Assembly: GCF_000689255.1 (NCBI RefSeq)
Contig: NZ_HG964447.1
Coordinates: 372,001-436,000 of the forward strand
From: Mycobacterium triplex
GTDB taxonomy: Bacteria; Actinomycetota; Actinomycetes; Mycobacteriales; Mycobacteriaceae
Direction: 5' to 3'
DNA length: 64,000 nt
Shown: positions 45,261-54,265 of the stretch, in pieces
Position numbering within the stretch: position 1 is the first letter of the stretch
Layout of the letters: every line of letters begins with the position of its first letter
Notes under the pieces: model-generated
Told to the model about the DNA's origin: nothing
The model's input: only the letters and a program-made list of their open reading frames with translations
Databases searched by the model: none
Made by a program: the position numbers and the translations under genes

Positions 45261-45444
45261 CAGCACTCAAATATTTACGTGCACAACCTCTTTCATTATC
45301 GCTGGCACGCGCAGGACGTATTCGGGTGTGTCTTGGTCTTGGTCTTGGCTGTCGATGATGGGCGAGGACAGGCCGGTCACCATCACGTTCGACAACCACT
45401 ACGCGCACAGTCTGTCGACGCAAGGTTCCTTCGCTGCCGCGGCG

Positions 45445-46680
45445 CTATGTGGGCAGATCTGCTGAAGCCACTGTCGATTCCCGGATGACGTCGTCTACCA
45501 GTGGTTTCGGCAGATGTTCCTGTTCGAGCTGCAGTTCGCGACCATGTTCATGGTGGTAGGCGTTGAGCCGCTGATATAGAGCAGCTTCGGTATCGGTGAG
45601 TTCGACAGGGATTGTGTCTGTGGCCTGCTGGGTGGCGGTAGTGTGCCAGGCACTGCGATGGGCGTCGAGGACCGTCTCGTCCATCAGGATGCTGGACACC
45701 GGCAGCCCGGCCCGGCGCACCGACGCGAGTATCGAGATCCCAGCGCGGTCTATGTCGCCCCAATACACAAGTCGCTCGGCAGTGTGAATCCAGTTTAGCT
45801 GGGCCAAGATTGGTGCGGCCTTACCGAGACCGCCGATCACCGCAACCCCGCCGAGATCGAGGTCGAGGGTCTGACCGGGAGCTTCGTTTTCTACAATGGC
45901 GATGATCGCCGGCGCCAACACGGTGTCGTTGAGGATGGGGATGGTCGCGTGAAAGCGCCGCAACCCCGCGGCTTGGGCGCGTAGCTTCGGGCAGGCCAAC
46001 GTCACTTGCAGGCGTGTCTGCTTGGCGTCAAGCCCCAGGCGGGCGATGAGTCGCGTCAGTGGATCAGCCCCCTCGGAGTCGGTATCGGTGCCGAGCATCG
46101 CGCACAGCAGGGTCGCGTTCTGCTCGATCCATTTGCTGTGCACGCCGGGTATGCGGATCTGGCGAAGCACGGTCGCATCGCCGGGCCCGACCGCAACGAG
46201 GTGGGTGACCACGGTGAGCGCGGTCGCCCACTCGGCGTCATCGAGGCCAGCGATGGTCTTGCCAGACTTAAAAGGGATGTCGCTCAGCATATTCCACGCG
46301 ATTTCCGGAGTGGCCAGGGCCTGCGCGAATCGGCCGGCCGCCAGCTCATACGAGGCAACGATCTCAGGGTCGGCGATCGCGAGCGCGGAGTCAAGGTCAT
46401 CGATCACCCATGTGATGGGAAGCTCGTGGGTGCCCAGCCGGCGAGCGCGGCGCGCGGCAGTGATGAGCCGGCCGGGTATGCGATGCTCATCGATGGCTGA
46501 GCGCCAGGTGCCGGCCCAGGCAGTGGCGGCGATGACGTGGTCGTCGAACGACGTGCCCTGGGGGGCCTTCAGGGTCAGCTTGAGCGGCCACGGCCCGTCT
46601 TGCCCGAGTGCCCAGTGCAGCCATAAGTCGGCGCAACGCCGGCGCAGTTCACGGATCGCGGTCTCCACCGACAACATCAT
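45445..46680 (-). CDS. jetD: Wadjet nuclease subunit JetD
   Basis: 411 residues of the DUF3322/DUF2220 family. The Toprim-like metal site is visible: Glu in AIVENEAPG and the DxD in YWGDIDRAG. An upstream RIPGVHSKWIE stretch is typical of JetD. In Wadjet it is the topoisomerase-VI-like nuclease that cuts circular plasmid DNA extruded by the JetABC SMC motor. This gene is intact, unlike jetA, jetB and jetC upstream of it in the same leftward operon. It begins 7 bp after the jetC stop. Confidence 0.9.
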   Translation of the reverse strand: MMLSVETAIRELRRRCADLWLHWALGQDGPWPLKLTLKAPQGTSFDDHVIAATAWAGTWRSAIDEHRIPGRLITAARRARRLGTHELPITWVIDDLDSALAIADPEIVASYELAAGRFAQALATPEIAWNMLSDIPFKSGKTIAGLDDAEWATALTVVTHLVAVGPGDATVLRQIRIPGVHSKWIEQNATLLCAMLGTDTDSEGADPLTRLIARLGLDAKQTRLQVTLACPKLRAQAAGLRRFHATIPILNDTVLAPAIIAIVENEAPGQTLDLDLGGVAVIGGLGKAAPILAQLNWIHTAERLVYWGDIDRAGISILASVRRAGLPVSSILMDETVLDAHRSAWHTTATQQATDTIPVELTDTEAALYQRLNAYHHEHGRELQLEQEHLPKPLVDDVIRESTVASADLPT

Positions 46681-46687
46681 CTCGGCA

Positions 46688-49600
46688 TCACCGCACCGTG
46701 GCGGCTGCCGGTGCGCCGGCCAGCTCGTGGCTGATCTCGGCGAATTCCCGCACGGTCACGGTGCGGGTGGAGGCGATCGGTTCGATGCCGGGGGTGTCGC
46801 GCTTGGACACCATGACCACGCTGTCGATGTAGGGCTGGATGGTGGTGGTGTTTTCCACGGTCGCCACGATCAACAATTGGAACCCAGACTTACGGAACGC
46901 CGAGAGCGCCTGATCGGCGAACACCGGGTCTGATTTCGAGAACGCCTCGTCGAGCATCAGCTGTGAAAACACCGGCCTGTTGTCGCTCGTGGAAGGATCG
47001 GCCAGGTTGAAACTCAACGCCCCAGCCAGGCAAAACGCCATCAGCTTTTCCTGCTCACCACCGGAATTGGCGCCGGCATTGCTGTAGGTGCGGATCAGTT
47101 CACCTGTCGTGGAGTCAGTTTCAGCGCAGTACAGGGTGAAGCGGTTCCGTACATCGAGGGCGTCGCGCGTCCACTGACGGGCCTCAGCGCTGTCGGAGGC
47201 CAGCAGGTTCCGCAGATCCAGAATGTCGCGGTACTGATCGTGGGTGGCCTTCTCATCGCGCATCGACACCGCCAGCGAGCGCCCCGAGATCCGCCGGGCC
47301 CGTTCGTGCAGATCTGTAACGGCAGTCAGCTTCTTGGGGTCGGCGTGCAGCGACAGCCGTGTGCCGCGGTTGAATTCCACCGATCCCAAACCACGGTTCA
47401 CCCGGGCGATCTGCTCCTCGATGTGTTGGGCTTCTTCCTCGGCTTTCTGGTAGAGGTGCAGCGCAGCCATGGGCGCTTGTTCGGTTATCAGCCGCAGCAT
47501 CCGATCATGGGCCTGGGGCAGTTCGCGGTCATCGATGCGCCGGCACAAAGCCACGTAGTCGTGGATCTTCTCGTTGAGGTCGTCGCTGTTGTTGGGGATT
47601 GCATCTTCGAACTGTGCATCGAAGTTGCTAATGATCCGCTTGAGCTCGGCGGTCAATCGGTTGACCGAATCTTGCAGCGTGCCTTGGTCTTTTTCGATGG
47701 TCCGGACGAGCTCGGCCTTGTAGGGGGCGGGTGCCAGGATCTCCAGGGGGATCGACAGTTGCGCCCGATAGGTCTCGAGCGCGGCCCGCGCGCTCGCGCC
47801 GACGACACCGGGTTTGAGTATCTCCTGCAGATCCAGCAGCTTGGTGCGTCGATCGTCGCTCACTGTTTCCCGCTCGGTGAGGATGCTGATCCGCCCGGTC
47901 AGCGCGCTGCTCTGCGTGAGCAGCTCTTCGGCCTGGTCTTCCAGCTTGGCCAGATCGGGGTTCGCGGCCTCGAGGGCCTCGAGCTGCTCTCGAAGCCGGC
48001 GAACCTCGGCGTCGGCGCCCCCGGCGTCGATGTCGCTGAACATAGTGAAGCTCACGTGCAGCTTGTTCCACCGGTCTCTGCTGACCGACAGCGACTCAAT
48101 CGTGTCGTGCAGCTCGGTCATTGCAGCGTCGCTGGCCTCGAAGTCCGCGGTGGCTTCCTCGAGTTCGATTCGGAGTGCGGCGATCTTGGCGGCGATGTCT
48201 CCCTGGTAGATGTACTGGGAGGCTGACAGTGTGGCGCGGTCGTCTTTGACCGAGCGGGTCTCGTTCTCCTTATAGAGTCCCTCTTGGGTGACCGCACGGC
48301 GATGGTGGGCGAATTCATCAGTCCCGCTCACGCGGACAAAGTCGCCGACCTTGGCAACCAATCGCATTGCTGTACCGGCGCTTTCATGCCCCGGGTCGGT
48401 CAGCCCGAGGCATTCAGCCAACGTGCCCGCCTGCGGCGCGACAGAGGCGACGCCGCCAGCGGGGACATGCTCGAGGCGAACTAGGCCCCGCATGTGGTGG
48501 TCGTTGACGTAGCGCAGCACCTCACCGGTGGTAGCGGTCGGGCACCAGCAACACCAGCCCTGTGGAACGCAGAACTTTTTCAACCGCCGCGCGCCACGGC
48601 GCGTATTCGGTCTTGAGGTCGAGCAGCTCGCACACATACCGCAGCTGCTTGGCCGGGGCGCCGAGCGCCGCCGCGATCTCTCCGCGGATGCGGTCTTCGT
48701 TGGCCGGTACCGATGTTCCGAGCCGCTCAACGCGGGCGAGTTCCTCGCGGGCGGCCGTCATCTGGTCGCGCGCCGCCACACGTCGCGGGCCCTCGTCGTT
48801 GGCCAACCGTTCCCGCAGTGCCTTGAGCTCCTCGGCGATCCGCACGATTTCGGTCTGTGCCATGGCGCGCATGGTGTCGAAGTCGTCGGCGGACTGCACT
48901 TGGGGCGCGGTCCAACCCAGGTCGAAGATCTGGGTGTCGTAATCGTGGCGGCGCCGCGAGGTCGTGTCGGCGCGGTCTTCGGCTACTGCGAGTTCGTGGC
49001 GTAGCGTTGACAATCCAGACCCGGCCGCAGCGATGCGGGCAGTGAGTTCGTCACGGGTGCGGATCAGCACACGGTGTTTAGAATTCAACTCATCGCGCTC
49101 AGCGCCGATCCGCTCGATGTCGGCGTCGAGCACGCTGACCTCGGGTCCGATCGCGGCCAGGCGCAGTTCGTCGACCCAGTCGTGCACCATCTGCTTGTCG
49201 ACGATGCCGATGCTGGCCAGCTGCGCGGACTCGGTCACATAGCGGTCGTGGATGAGCTCGATGTCGCCAAGGACCCGACGCTTGGATTGCGCCACCCCCA
49301 ACGCTTTACGGGCATCGACCAGGGGGGTGATCGCCTCGACCGCATCACGGATGCCGGTGACGCTTTCCGGGGTGTCGAGCATGTAGTCGCGGACGAACTG
49401 CTCTAGCCCCCCAACGCTTTTCAGCGATTTCGCCTTACCGAGTAGCTGTAGGGCGGCCGTCGAGCCGTGGATGCCGATCTTGGAGTACAGCTGGTCAAGA
49501 TACCAGCGTTCGTTATCGCGCTTGCCGCGCCACCCGGCTGATTCGAACACGCTGCGGGCGTAGTTCTTGTCGCGCCAGGTGTTACACAGTTCGAGGATGT

Positions 49601-50066
49601 CGGCGTCGGCGTTGATCAGGTGATAGGAGCTCGAGGCGTCGGTGTCGGCGCCGGCGGCCAACCATTTCAGGACCAGCCCGGTGATGACGGTGTCGTCGCT
49701 GCCCGTGTAGGTGATCGCCACCGCTGACCAGGCCGGACCGCTGCCACGCAGATACATCGGCTTGGCGCGTTCGCCGGCCTCCTGGCGCTCACCCCACAGT
49801 CCACGAATGTATTTGTCGACGGTGCGCTTACCGAGGTTGGATCCAGCCGCGGTGCTGTCGCTTGAGGCGTTGAAGTTCCGCCGCGACGCCGACAGGAATG
49901 CCAGCGAGACCGCGTCCAGCAGTGAGGATTTCCCGCTTCCCGAGGCGCCGGTGATCAACGTGCCGTTGCGGCTGAGGTGCACGTCGTGATAGCCGTCGAA
50001 TACACCCCAGTTGATGACCTGCAGCCGAGACAGCCACACCTGCCGCGCCGGCGAGCTAATCGTCAT
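46688..50066 (-). pseudogene. jetC: Wadjet SMC-like ATPase JetC, interrupted by a +1 frame change
   Basis: Together the two frames encode about 1,125 residues, the size of JetC. The N-terminal frame (50066 to stop at 48522) has Walker A GASGSGKSS at 40-48 and the first coiled-coil half. The C-terminal frame (to 46688) has the hinge/coil half, the signature NSGGEQEKLMAF and Walker B FSQLMLDEAFSKSD. The frames switch at 48524-48533: the first reads VPDRYHR then stop, the second reads GEVLRYVNDHH. Removing one base there rejoins them. As written, the product would lack its signature and Walker B motifs and be inactive as an ATPase. Confidence 0.88.
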
Positions 50067-50793
50067 TATCGCGGTCCTCGTCGTCGATCAGCGTGTCCTC
50101 ATCGTCGGCTGCGGTCTCGGCGCCGTCGGGATCGGCCGCGGGTAAGTAGCTGCTCGAATTCCTTGCTGAGTTCGTCGACCATCTGTCCGGTCATGATCGC
50201 CAGGATCACCGGGCTGATGGCGTAGGTGTCGTCGTCGGGGGTGCGCAGCAGGATCTGCGTTTTGACCAGCTTGGTGATGGCCTCGTCGATGCGGTTGCGC
50301 AGCATGGCTTCGTCGCGGTCGACCCTATGCATGACATTACCGAAATGGTCGTGGATGTCAGCCTTGCTGATCAGCACATGCTCGTCGTGTGAGGTGCGCA
50401 TGATCTTGGCCAGATGCAAGGCCACGATCGAGGCGTAGGTGCCATCGGTTCGCGGCGTAACACCCTGCGGCTGTGCTGATTTGGGCTGTCCAGCATGGCC
50501 GGTTCGGCGTAGGCGACTTCGAGGTCGTCGTGGATCCGTAGCCGCAGGTCAAGCTCGCATAACCGCGAGGCCAGCACTTTGCGGTGCTCCATCAGCCACG
50601 CCCACCGCTCAGGGGACTCCTGCTTGGTCATGTAGCGGCGGGTCAGCAGGTTTTGCAACGCCCAGCATGCCTGGTTGGACAATTCGCTGACGTCGCCGTC
50701 GAAGCGCGGCATCCGCACGGCATCGGCAACCGAGGCATCGACGTCGACGTCGGGCAGGTCGTCGAAGTTGAAATTGTCCAGGTGTGTGCTCAC
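50056..50793 (-). pseudogene. jetB: Wadjet kite-like subunit JetB (DUF4194), two compensating frame changes
   Basis: The N-terminal part (50793 to about 50485) reads DUF4194-like (WALQNLLTRRYMTKQ, RKVLASRLCELDLRL). It then loses frame, and the rest (SIVALHLAKIMRTS, YAISPVILAIMTGQM) is in the -1 frame. The switch point, 50479-50485, is CCCAAAT in zero-frame phase C CCA AAT. A second change of +1 at about 50140-50149 restores the first frame. It then encodes an acidic tail (DDEDTLIDDEDRDNDD) whose stop at 50056 overlaps the jetC start by 11 nt, as expected in this operon. Without both shifts only a truncated protein of 140 residues is made. Confidence 0.8.
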
Positions 50794-52237
50794 AGCCCTC
50801 CTGCGCTGGGTACTCGGTCACGAAACATCAACGCCGGCACCTCAATTTCCCGGTCGACGCCGTCGCGGGAACGGAACCGCACCCGCGACGCTGCCGCCGA
50901 GGCCGCGGCATCGGGGTCTTGGCGCACTGCCAACGCCCACAGCACCACCACATCACCGAGGTATGGGGCATCGACCATGCCGATCATCTCCGGCAACGAC
51001 ACCGGTCCCGCCTGCACGGCGGTGTTTACCAGTTCTGTCAGTTGCGGAATGTCGACCTGGCTGGCCAGACCGGTGAACCCGCTCAGGTCAGCCGTGGACT
51101 CGGCTTGCAGCGCGGGTCGCGGCGGTGAGGGATCCTGAATGTCGAAAGCGATCGCACCCACACTGGTCAACGCCGACCGCCCAATCGGCAACTCAGCCCG
51201 CGTAGGGGAGTCGACCACCGACTGTCGCAGCAACGCATGCCCAACACCGATGGCGTCGTTGATCTGGCGGGCCAGGCCGCGTGCCTGCTCGGCGGTGCCG
51301 GCCGCGAAGAACCGTTTGATCCGCCGCGCGCAGCGTTGCTCGATCCGGAGTACCTCACCGATCTGCTCGGCGACCCGTGGGAAGAACTGCACCATGACCT
51401 CGCGCAGGCTGCGTCGAGGTCGGGTAGGGATTCAACGACGGTGGTGATGTCTGAGCGAAGTCGGGCCCGCCGGTCTGGGTCTTGCACCATCCGGGTGAAG
51501 GCGGTGTAGGAAGCCCGCTCCCGAGAGTCGAGCAGTGCCTCGTAGTCGGTGAACAGTCGCCGCGACCGGTCCCGAAACGCGGTGTCGGAATCCTCGGGAC
51601 CTTCGATCAGCGCCGTGGTGATCTCGTTTTGCATCCCGCCGTAACGCAGGATATCGGTAATGACCTGCTCCATCTGATAGGCAATCGCCCGTCCTTCATC
51701 GGCGAGGTCGACCAGATTTGGCTCGGGTCGGCGCCCCTCGGCGAGATCCTCGAGCTGGCGGTAGAGCGCCTCGATCTGCTCCTCGAGGTCGATGCGGATC
51801 CGTTCGGGATCGCCGTCGAGCTGCGAGGCGATCCGCTTGAGACCACTGGCGATACTGACCATCGACCCACCGGTTGCCACGTTGTCCGCGCGCCGCAGCC
51901 GCCGTAGAAACGCCAGCACGCTTCGGGCATCCTCAGTCAGGGAGCACACGTTCTGCGAGGCCTGACCAGTGCCATCGGAGAGTCGGTTCAACCACCCCGA
52001 ACTGGCCCACCCTTTGATCAGCCCCAAGCCAGTCTGATCCGGCAGTCCCACCTCATTTAAATCCTGCTCGATACGCGAGACAAGTTCTGCCTCAGTGATT
52101 TTCGCGCTCCCATCCAGGTGCCGTTCCATCAACGTCACGTAGGCAGCCAAATTCTTGGCGGCGAACAGCCGTACCGCCGGCGCATCCTGCAGCGACTCAT
52201 TCGACGCGAACAGCTCACCGACCTCGAGGCCACTCAT
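50790..52237 (-). pseudogene. jetA: Wadjet kleisin-like subunit JetA (DUF3375), frameshifted
   Basis: The two frames together give about 482 residues, the length of DUF3375/JetA. ATG 52237 has GGGGAGG 6 nt upstream. The first frame reads well to VESLPDLDAA near 51412; the second continues with LREVMVQFFPRVAEQIGEVL to the stop at 50790, which overlaps the jetB start (ATGA). The switch is at 51404-51415 and needs one added base (or a -1 slip). No slippery heptamer is visible there, so a true or artefactual 1-bp deletion is more likely than programmed shifting. Confidence 0.87.
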
Positions 52238-52800
52238 TGGGCGCCTCCCCGTCTCGGTCCGTGTGCGTCCTTCATTATCCCGGTCCGGCCGACAGCCAGT
52301 ATCGAAATGCGGATCGCGCGGCAGGATGAACCCGTAACAGCACACGAGTTCCGTAACGACGACAGCGGCTAGGCGACATCGCTGTCGACCCATCGCGCTG
52401 GGTACCTGCTCAACGTTGCAGCCAGCCCACAGTCCGCCGAGGCCAAGGTGCACCACTTCCGCTGCTCGCACATCGCCCCTTGTGACGGTAAGTCCGCGAC
52501 CGGCCCGTATAGGAAGGTCCGTGCCGTCGAGTTGGCCGAGCTCGAGCGGTGGGCGGCCGAACACGTGCATCCCTTGCCGTCGGCATGCCGGTCCTGCCAC
52601 CGCGTTCGGCCCGACACACCATGCAGGTTCGGGATCAACCACACTGCCGCTGGGTTACACGCGACGTTGCGCGCGCAGCAACGCTATTCAATGCCGGGTG
52701 TTGTCGGCGACCGCCAAATCGGGGACGCGGGTCGCAAACGGCCTGGTTAGAGGCCACGGTTGGCCGGTAGGATGAGCCAAGGCTTAGAGGAGGTGCAGTC
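52238..52800. other. Region between jetA and the Fic module
   Basis: 563 bp that hold the jetA promoter on the left, a decayed small gene (about 52312-52750, plus strand) and the promoter and Shine-Dalgarno (GAGGAGG, 52787-52793) of the antitoxin-fic pair on the right. Confidence 0.5.
52312..52750 (+). pseudogene. Decayed small actinobacterial gene with in-frame stop
   Basis: One plus-strand frame keeps protein-like sequence: FRNDDSG, a TAG stop at 52370-52372, then GYLLNVAASP, YRKVRAVELAELERWAAEH and ACRSC. I read this as a relic of a small actinobacterial protein type with the pattern (D/N)xxGYxxW...HPxGYVLN...HR..C...KVC..LxxWA..H...C..C. Expected Cys and Tyr positions are mutated and one codon is a stop. 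The family assignment is from memory of the pattern and could be wrong; function unknown. Confidence 0.35.
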
Positions 52801-52974
52801 GTGGAACGCCGGACACCAAAGAAGGTGGTGGTGTCGAAGGCTGCGGTCAAGAAGTCAGGGGTGCGCGCCACGAAGGCCTCCGCCAAATTGGAGGGCCGTG
52901 TGGTTCCCGCTGGCTACAGACGGTCGGCCACCGTAAGGGCCTACATCGCGAAACAGCAGCCGCCTAAGCGCTGA
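52801..52974 (+). CDS. Small Fic antitoxin (class I, VbhA/FicA-like)
   Basis: 57 residues, very basic at both ends. GTG 52801 has GAGGAGG 7 nt upstream. The stop overlaps the fic start (TGATG). The stretch KASAKLEGRVVP holds the Fic-inhibitory motif (S/T)xxxE(G/N), here Ser27 to Glu31-Gly32. In class I Fic systems this motif is carried by a separate antitoxin whose glutamate blocks the ATP gamma-phosphate in the toxin's active site. Gene order, overlap and motif agree. The rest of the protein is too short to assign to a named family. Confidence 0.72.
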   Translation: MERRTPKKVVVSKAAVKKSGVRATKASAKLEGRVVPAGYRRSATVRAYIAKQQPPKR

Positions 52975-53597
52975 TGCCGCTGACGCCGGGCTACGGTGAG
53001 ACCCCACTTCCACATGACGAACTGACTGCGCTACTCCCTGAGGTGGTCGACCTGCTGGGCACGCCCATCACCCGCGCTGCCGTGTATGACCTCGAACAAG
53101 GGCTTCAGGATCGGGTGTTCGATGAACTAATGCCGGGTGCACTCGACGGCTCGTTGCCGCTCGACGAGCTCCTCAGTGACTACTTTGTCCGCGACCTCCA
53201 CGCGCGGATGTACGGTCCGGTGTGGAACTGGGCCGGACGGTGGCGGCGATTGGAGCTGAACATCGGCGTACCGCCGGAGCAGATTGCCGTTGAACTACGA
53301 AGCGCGCTTGACACCATCGCTTACCGATGGGAGTACACCGACGACTGGACGCCTCGGCAACTGGGTATCGTGGTGCACGCCGAGACTGTGCGCATCCATC
53401 CATTTACGGATGGAAATGGGCGTACCACAAGGTTTCTCGCTGACTTGGTGTTCGCGACAGCTCAAGATCCCACCGAACTGCAATACGACTGGGAGCTTGA
53501 CAAGACGCGGTACATCCAGCTGCTTCGGGCTTACGACGGACACCGAGACGTGGCCGATCTTGCGGCTTTCGTTGGTGTGGAGCCGATCGAGCCCTAA
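52974..53597 (+). CDS. Fic-domain AMPylating toxin
   Basis: 207 residues. The full Fic motif HPFTDGNGRTTR (His142 to Arg153) is present with catalytic His142, so it should be an active adenylyltransferase. There is no (S/T)xxxE(G/N) helix in the N-terminal part, in agreement with inhibition by the separate upstream protein. The N-terminus (GYGETPLPHDELTALLPE) resembles the fic half of 'mobile mystery' pairs, but the usual HTH partner is absent. Targets in class I systems are often topoisomerase subunits; here unknown. Both genes are intact in a region where neighbours are decayed. Confidence 0.88.
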   Translation: MPLTPGYGETPLPHDELTALLPEVVDLLGTPITRAAVYDLEQGLQDRVFDELMPGALDGSLPLDELLSDYFVRDLHARMYGPVWNWAGRWRRLELNIGVPPEQIAVELRSALDTIAYRWEYTDDWTPRQLGIVVHAETVRIHPFTDGNGRTTRFLADLVFATAQDPTELQYDWELDKTRYIQLLRAYDGHRDVADLAAFVGVEPIEP

Positions 53598-53800
53598 ACC
53601 CCTGCGAGATTCACGGATCAGAGTTTGCCTGCGACCGGCGCGCCCGCGATCCACGTAGCGACCAGGGAATAAATTCAAGACGCCCCGAGAACCCGGCAAC
53701 GTCGATCGCGTGCCTCGTAGGAAATGAAGCGCTTCGTGAGACAAACCGCACGCAGCCGCAGTGAGACAGAAACGAAAACCTCAGGTCAGACAAGTCGGCA

Positions 53801-54050
53801 GATGCGGCCGAACGCGAGAACCTACAACCAACGCAGGCCTCTTATCCATCGGATGCCGATAAGAACGAAGGGACTGTCGACGACGCGGACCGCGCCGCCG
53901 TACTGGCGATGTTCACTGTCATGCGCGACGTGGTCGAGACGTTTGCGCCGCGGTTGCAGATTATCGTGACCGATCACGCTGACCTCGTTGACAAGGGTGG
54001 TTCCAGAACGCGGTAGAACATCGGTGGCCAGCGCCCCTTCATCGACCTGA
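53801..54050 (+). pseudogene. C-terminal remnant of a DUF3732 ATPase
   Basis: In one frame: QPTQASYPSDADK, then DDADRAAVLAMFTVMRD and APRLQIIVTDHADLVD; after a frame change near 53996 the next frame reads WFQNAVEHRWPA. This is the order found at the end of DUF3732 proteins (DQPxQ..yP, QxIvTDHA, WFq..V..RW). These are SMC/Rad50-like ATPases of three-component ABC (ABC-3C) defence systems. Only the last about 75 residues are left, without a start and with broken frame. Confidence 0.5.
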
Positions 54051-54076
54051 CGGGAGTTAAAGGATGAGCTGGCATT

Positions 54077-54093
54077 TGCAGCGAAGATTGACA
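54077..54093 (+). repeat. 17-bp border motif, copy 1
   Basis: TGCAGCGAAGATTGACA. Further copies are at 62564-62580 (plus), 62628-62644 (minus) and 63928-63944 (plus). This copy lies just beyond the left end (3' side) of the CBASS block. Confidence 0.6.
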
Positions 54094-54265
54094 CGCACGC
54101 ACTGATTATCGAACAACAACGTCAGCTCGGCTAAACATCTGATCGCAGTCGTGGGTCAGGCGTGCCTACACGACGACGGGTTGTCGAACTCGCCGGTAAG
54201 GATCTCGGAGGGCTGACGCATTCGGGAGTTATCGGTAAAAAAACTGCTGCGACAGATGCTTCGAA

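Larger units (their letters stand above)
44683..45444. other. Boundary region between catabolic module and Wadjet locus
   Basis: 762 bp without a convincing gene. It holds a doubtful leftward ORF (44718-45089), a 22-bp inverted repeat (45239-45260) and a short AT-rich stretch around 45.2-45.3 kb that contrasts with the GC-rich surroundings. It marks the change from metabolic genes to accessory DNA. Confidence 0.45.
53598..54265. other. Gap with gene remnant and border motif
   Basis: 668 bp without an intact gene. It contains the 3' remnant of a DUF3732 ATPase gene and one copy of the 17-bp TGC...GAAGATTGACA motif (54077-54093). The first 200 bp after fic show nothing recognisable. Confidence 0.5.

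Noticed and set aside
47240..48226. 328-codon plus-strand ORF inside jetC
   Set aside because: Antisense to the SMC coiled-coil coding region, which has clear protein features; the plus frame has none.
48522..48540. Programmed +1 frameshifting as explanation for the jetC break
   Set aside because: The stop context CAC CGG TGA lacks known +1 signals (for example a prfB-like CTT TGA with upstream Shine-Dalgarno), and jetA and jetB are also broken; decay or base error is simpler.
52974..53597. Fic gene as half of a 'mobile mystery protein A/B' pair
   Set aside because: The partner upstream is a 57-aa basic protein with a Fic-inhibitory motif, not the expected HTH protein.
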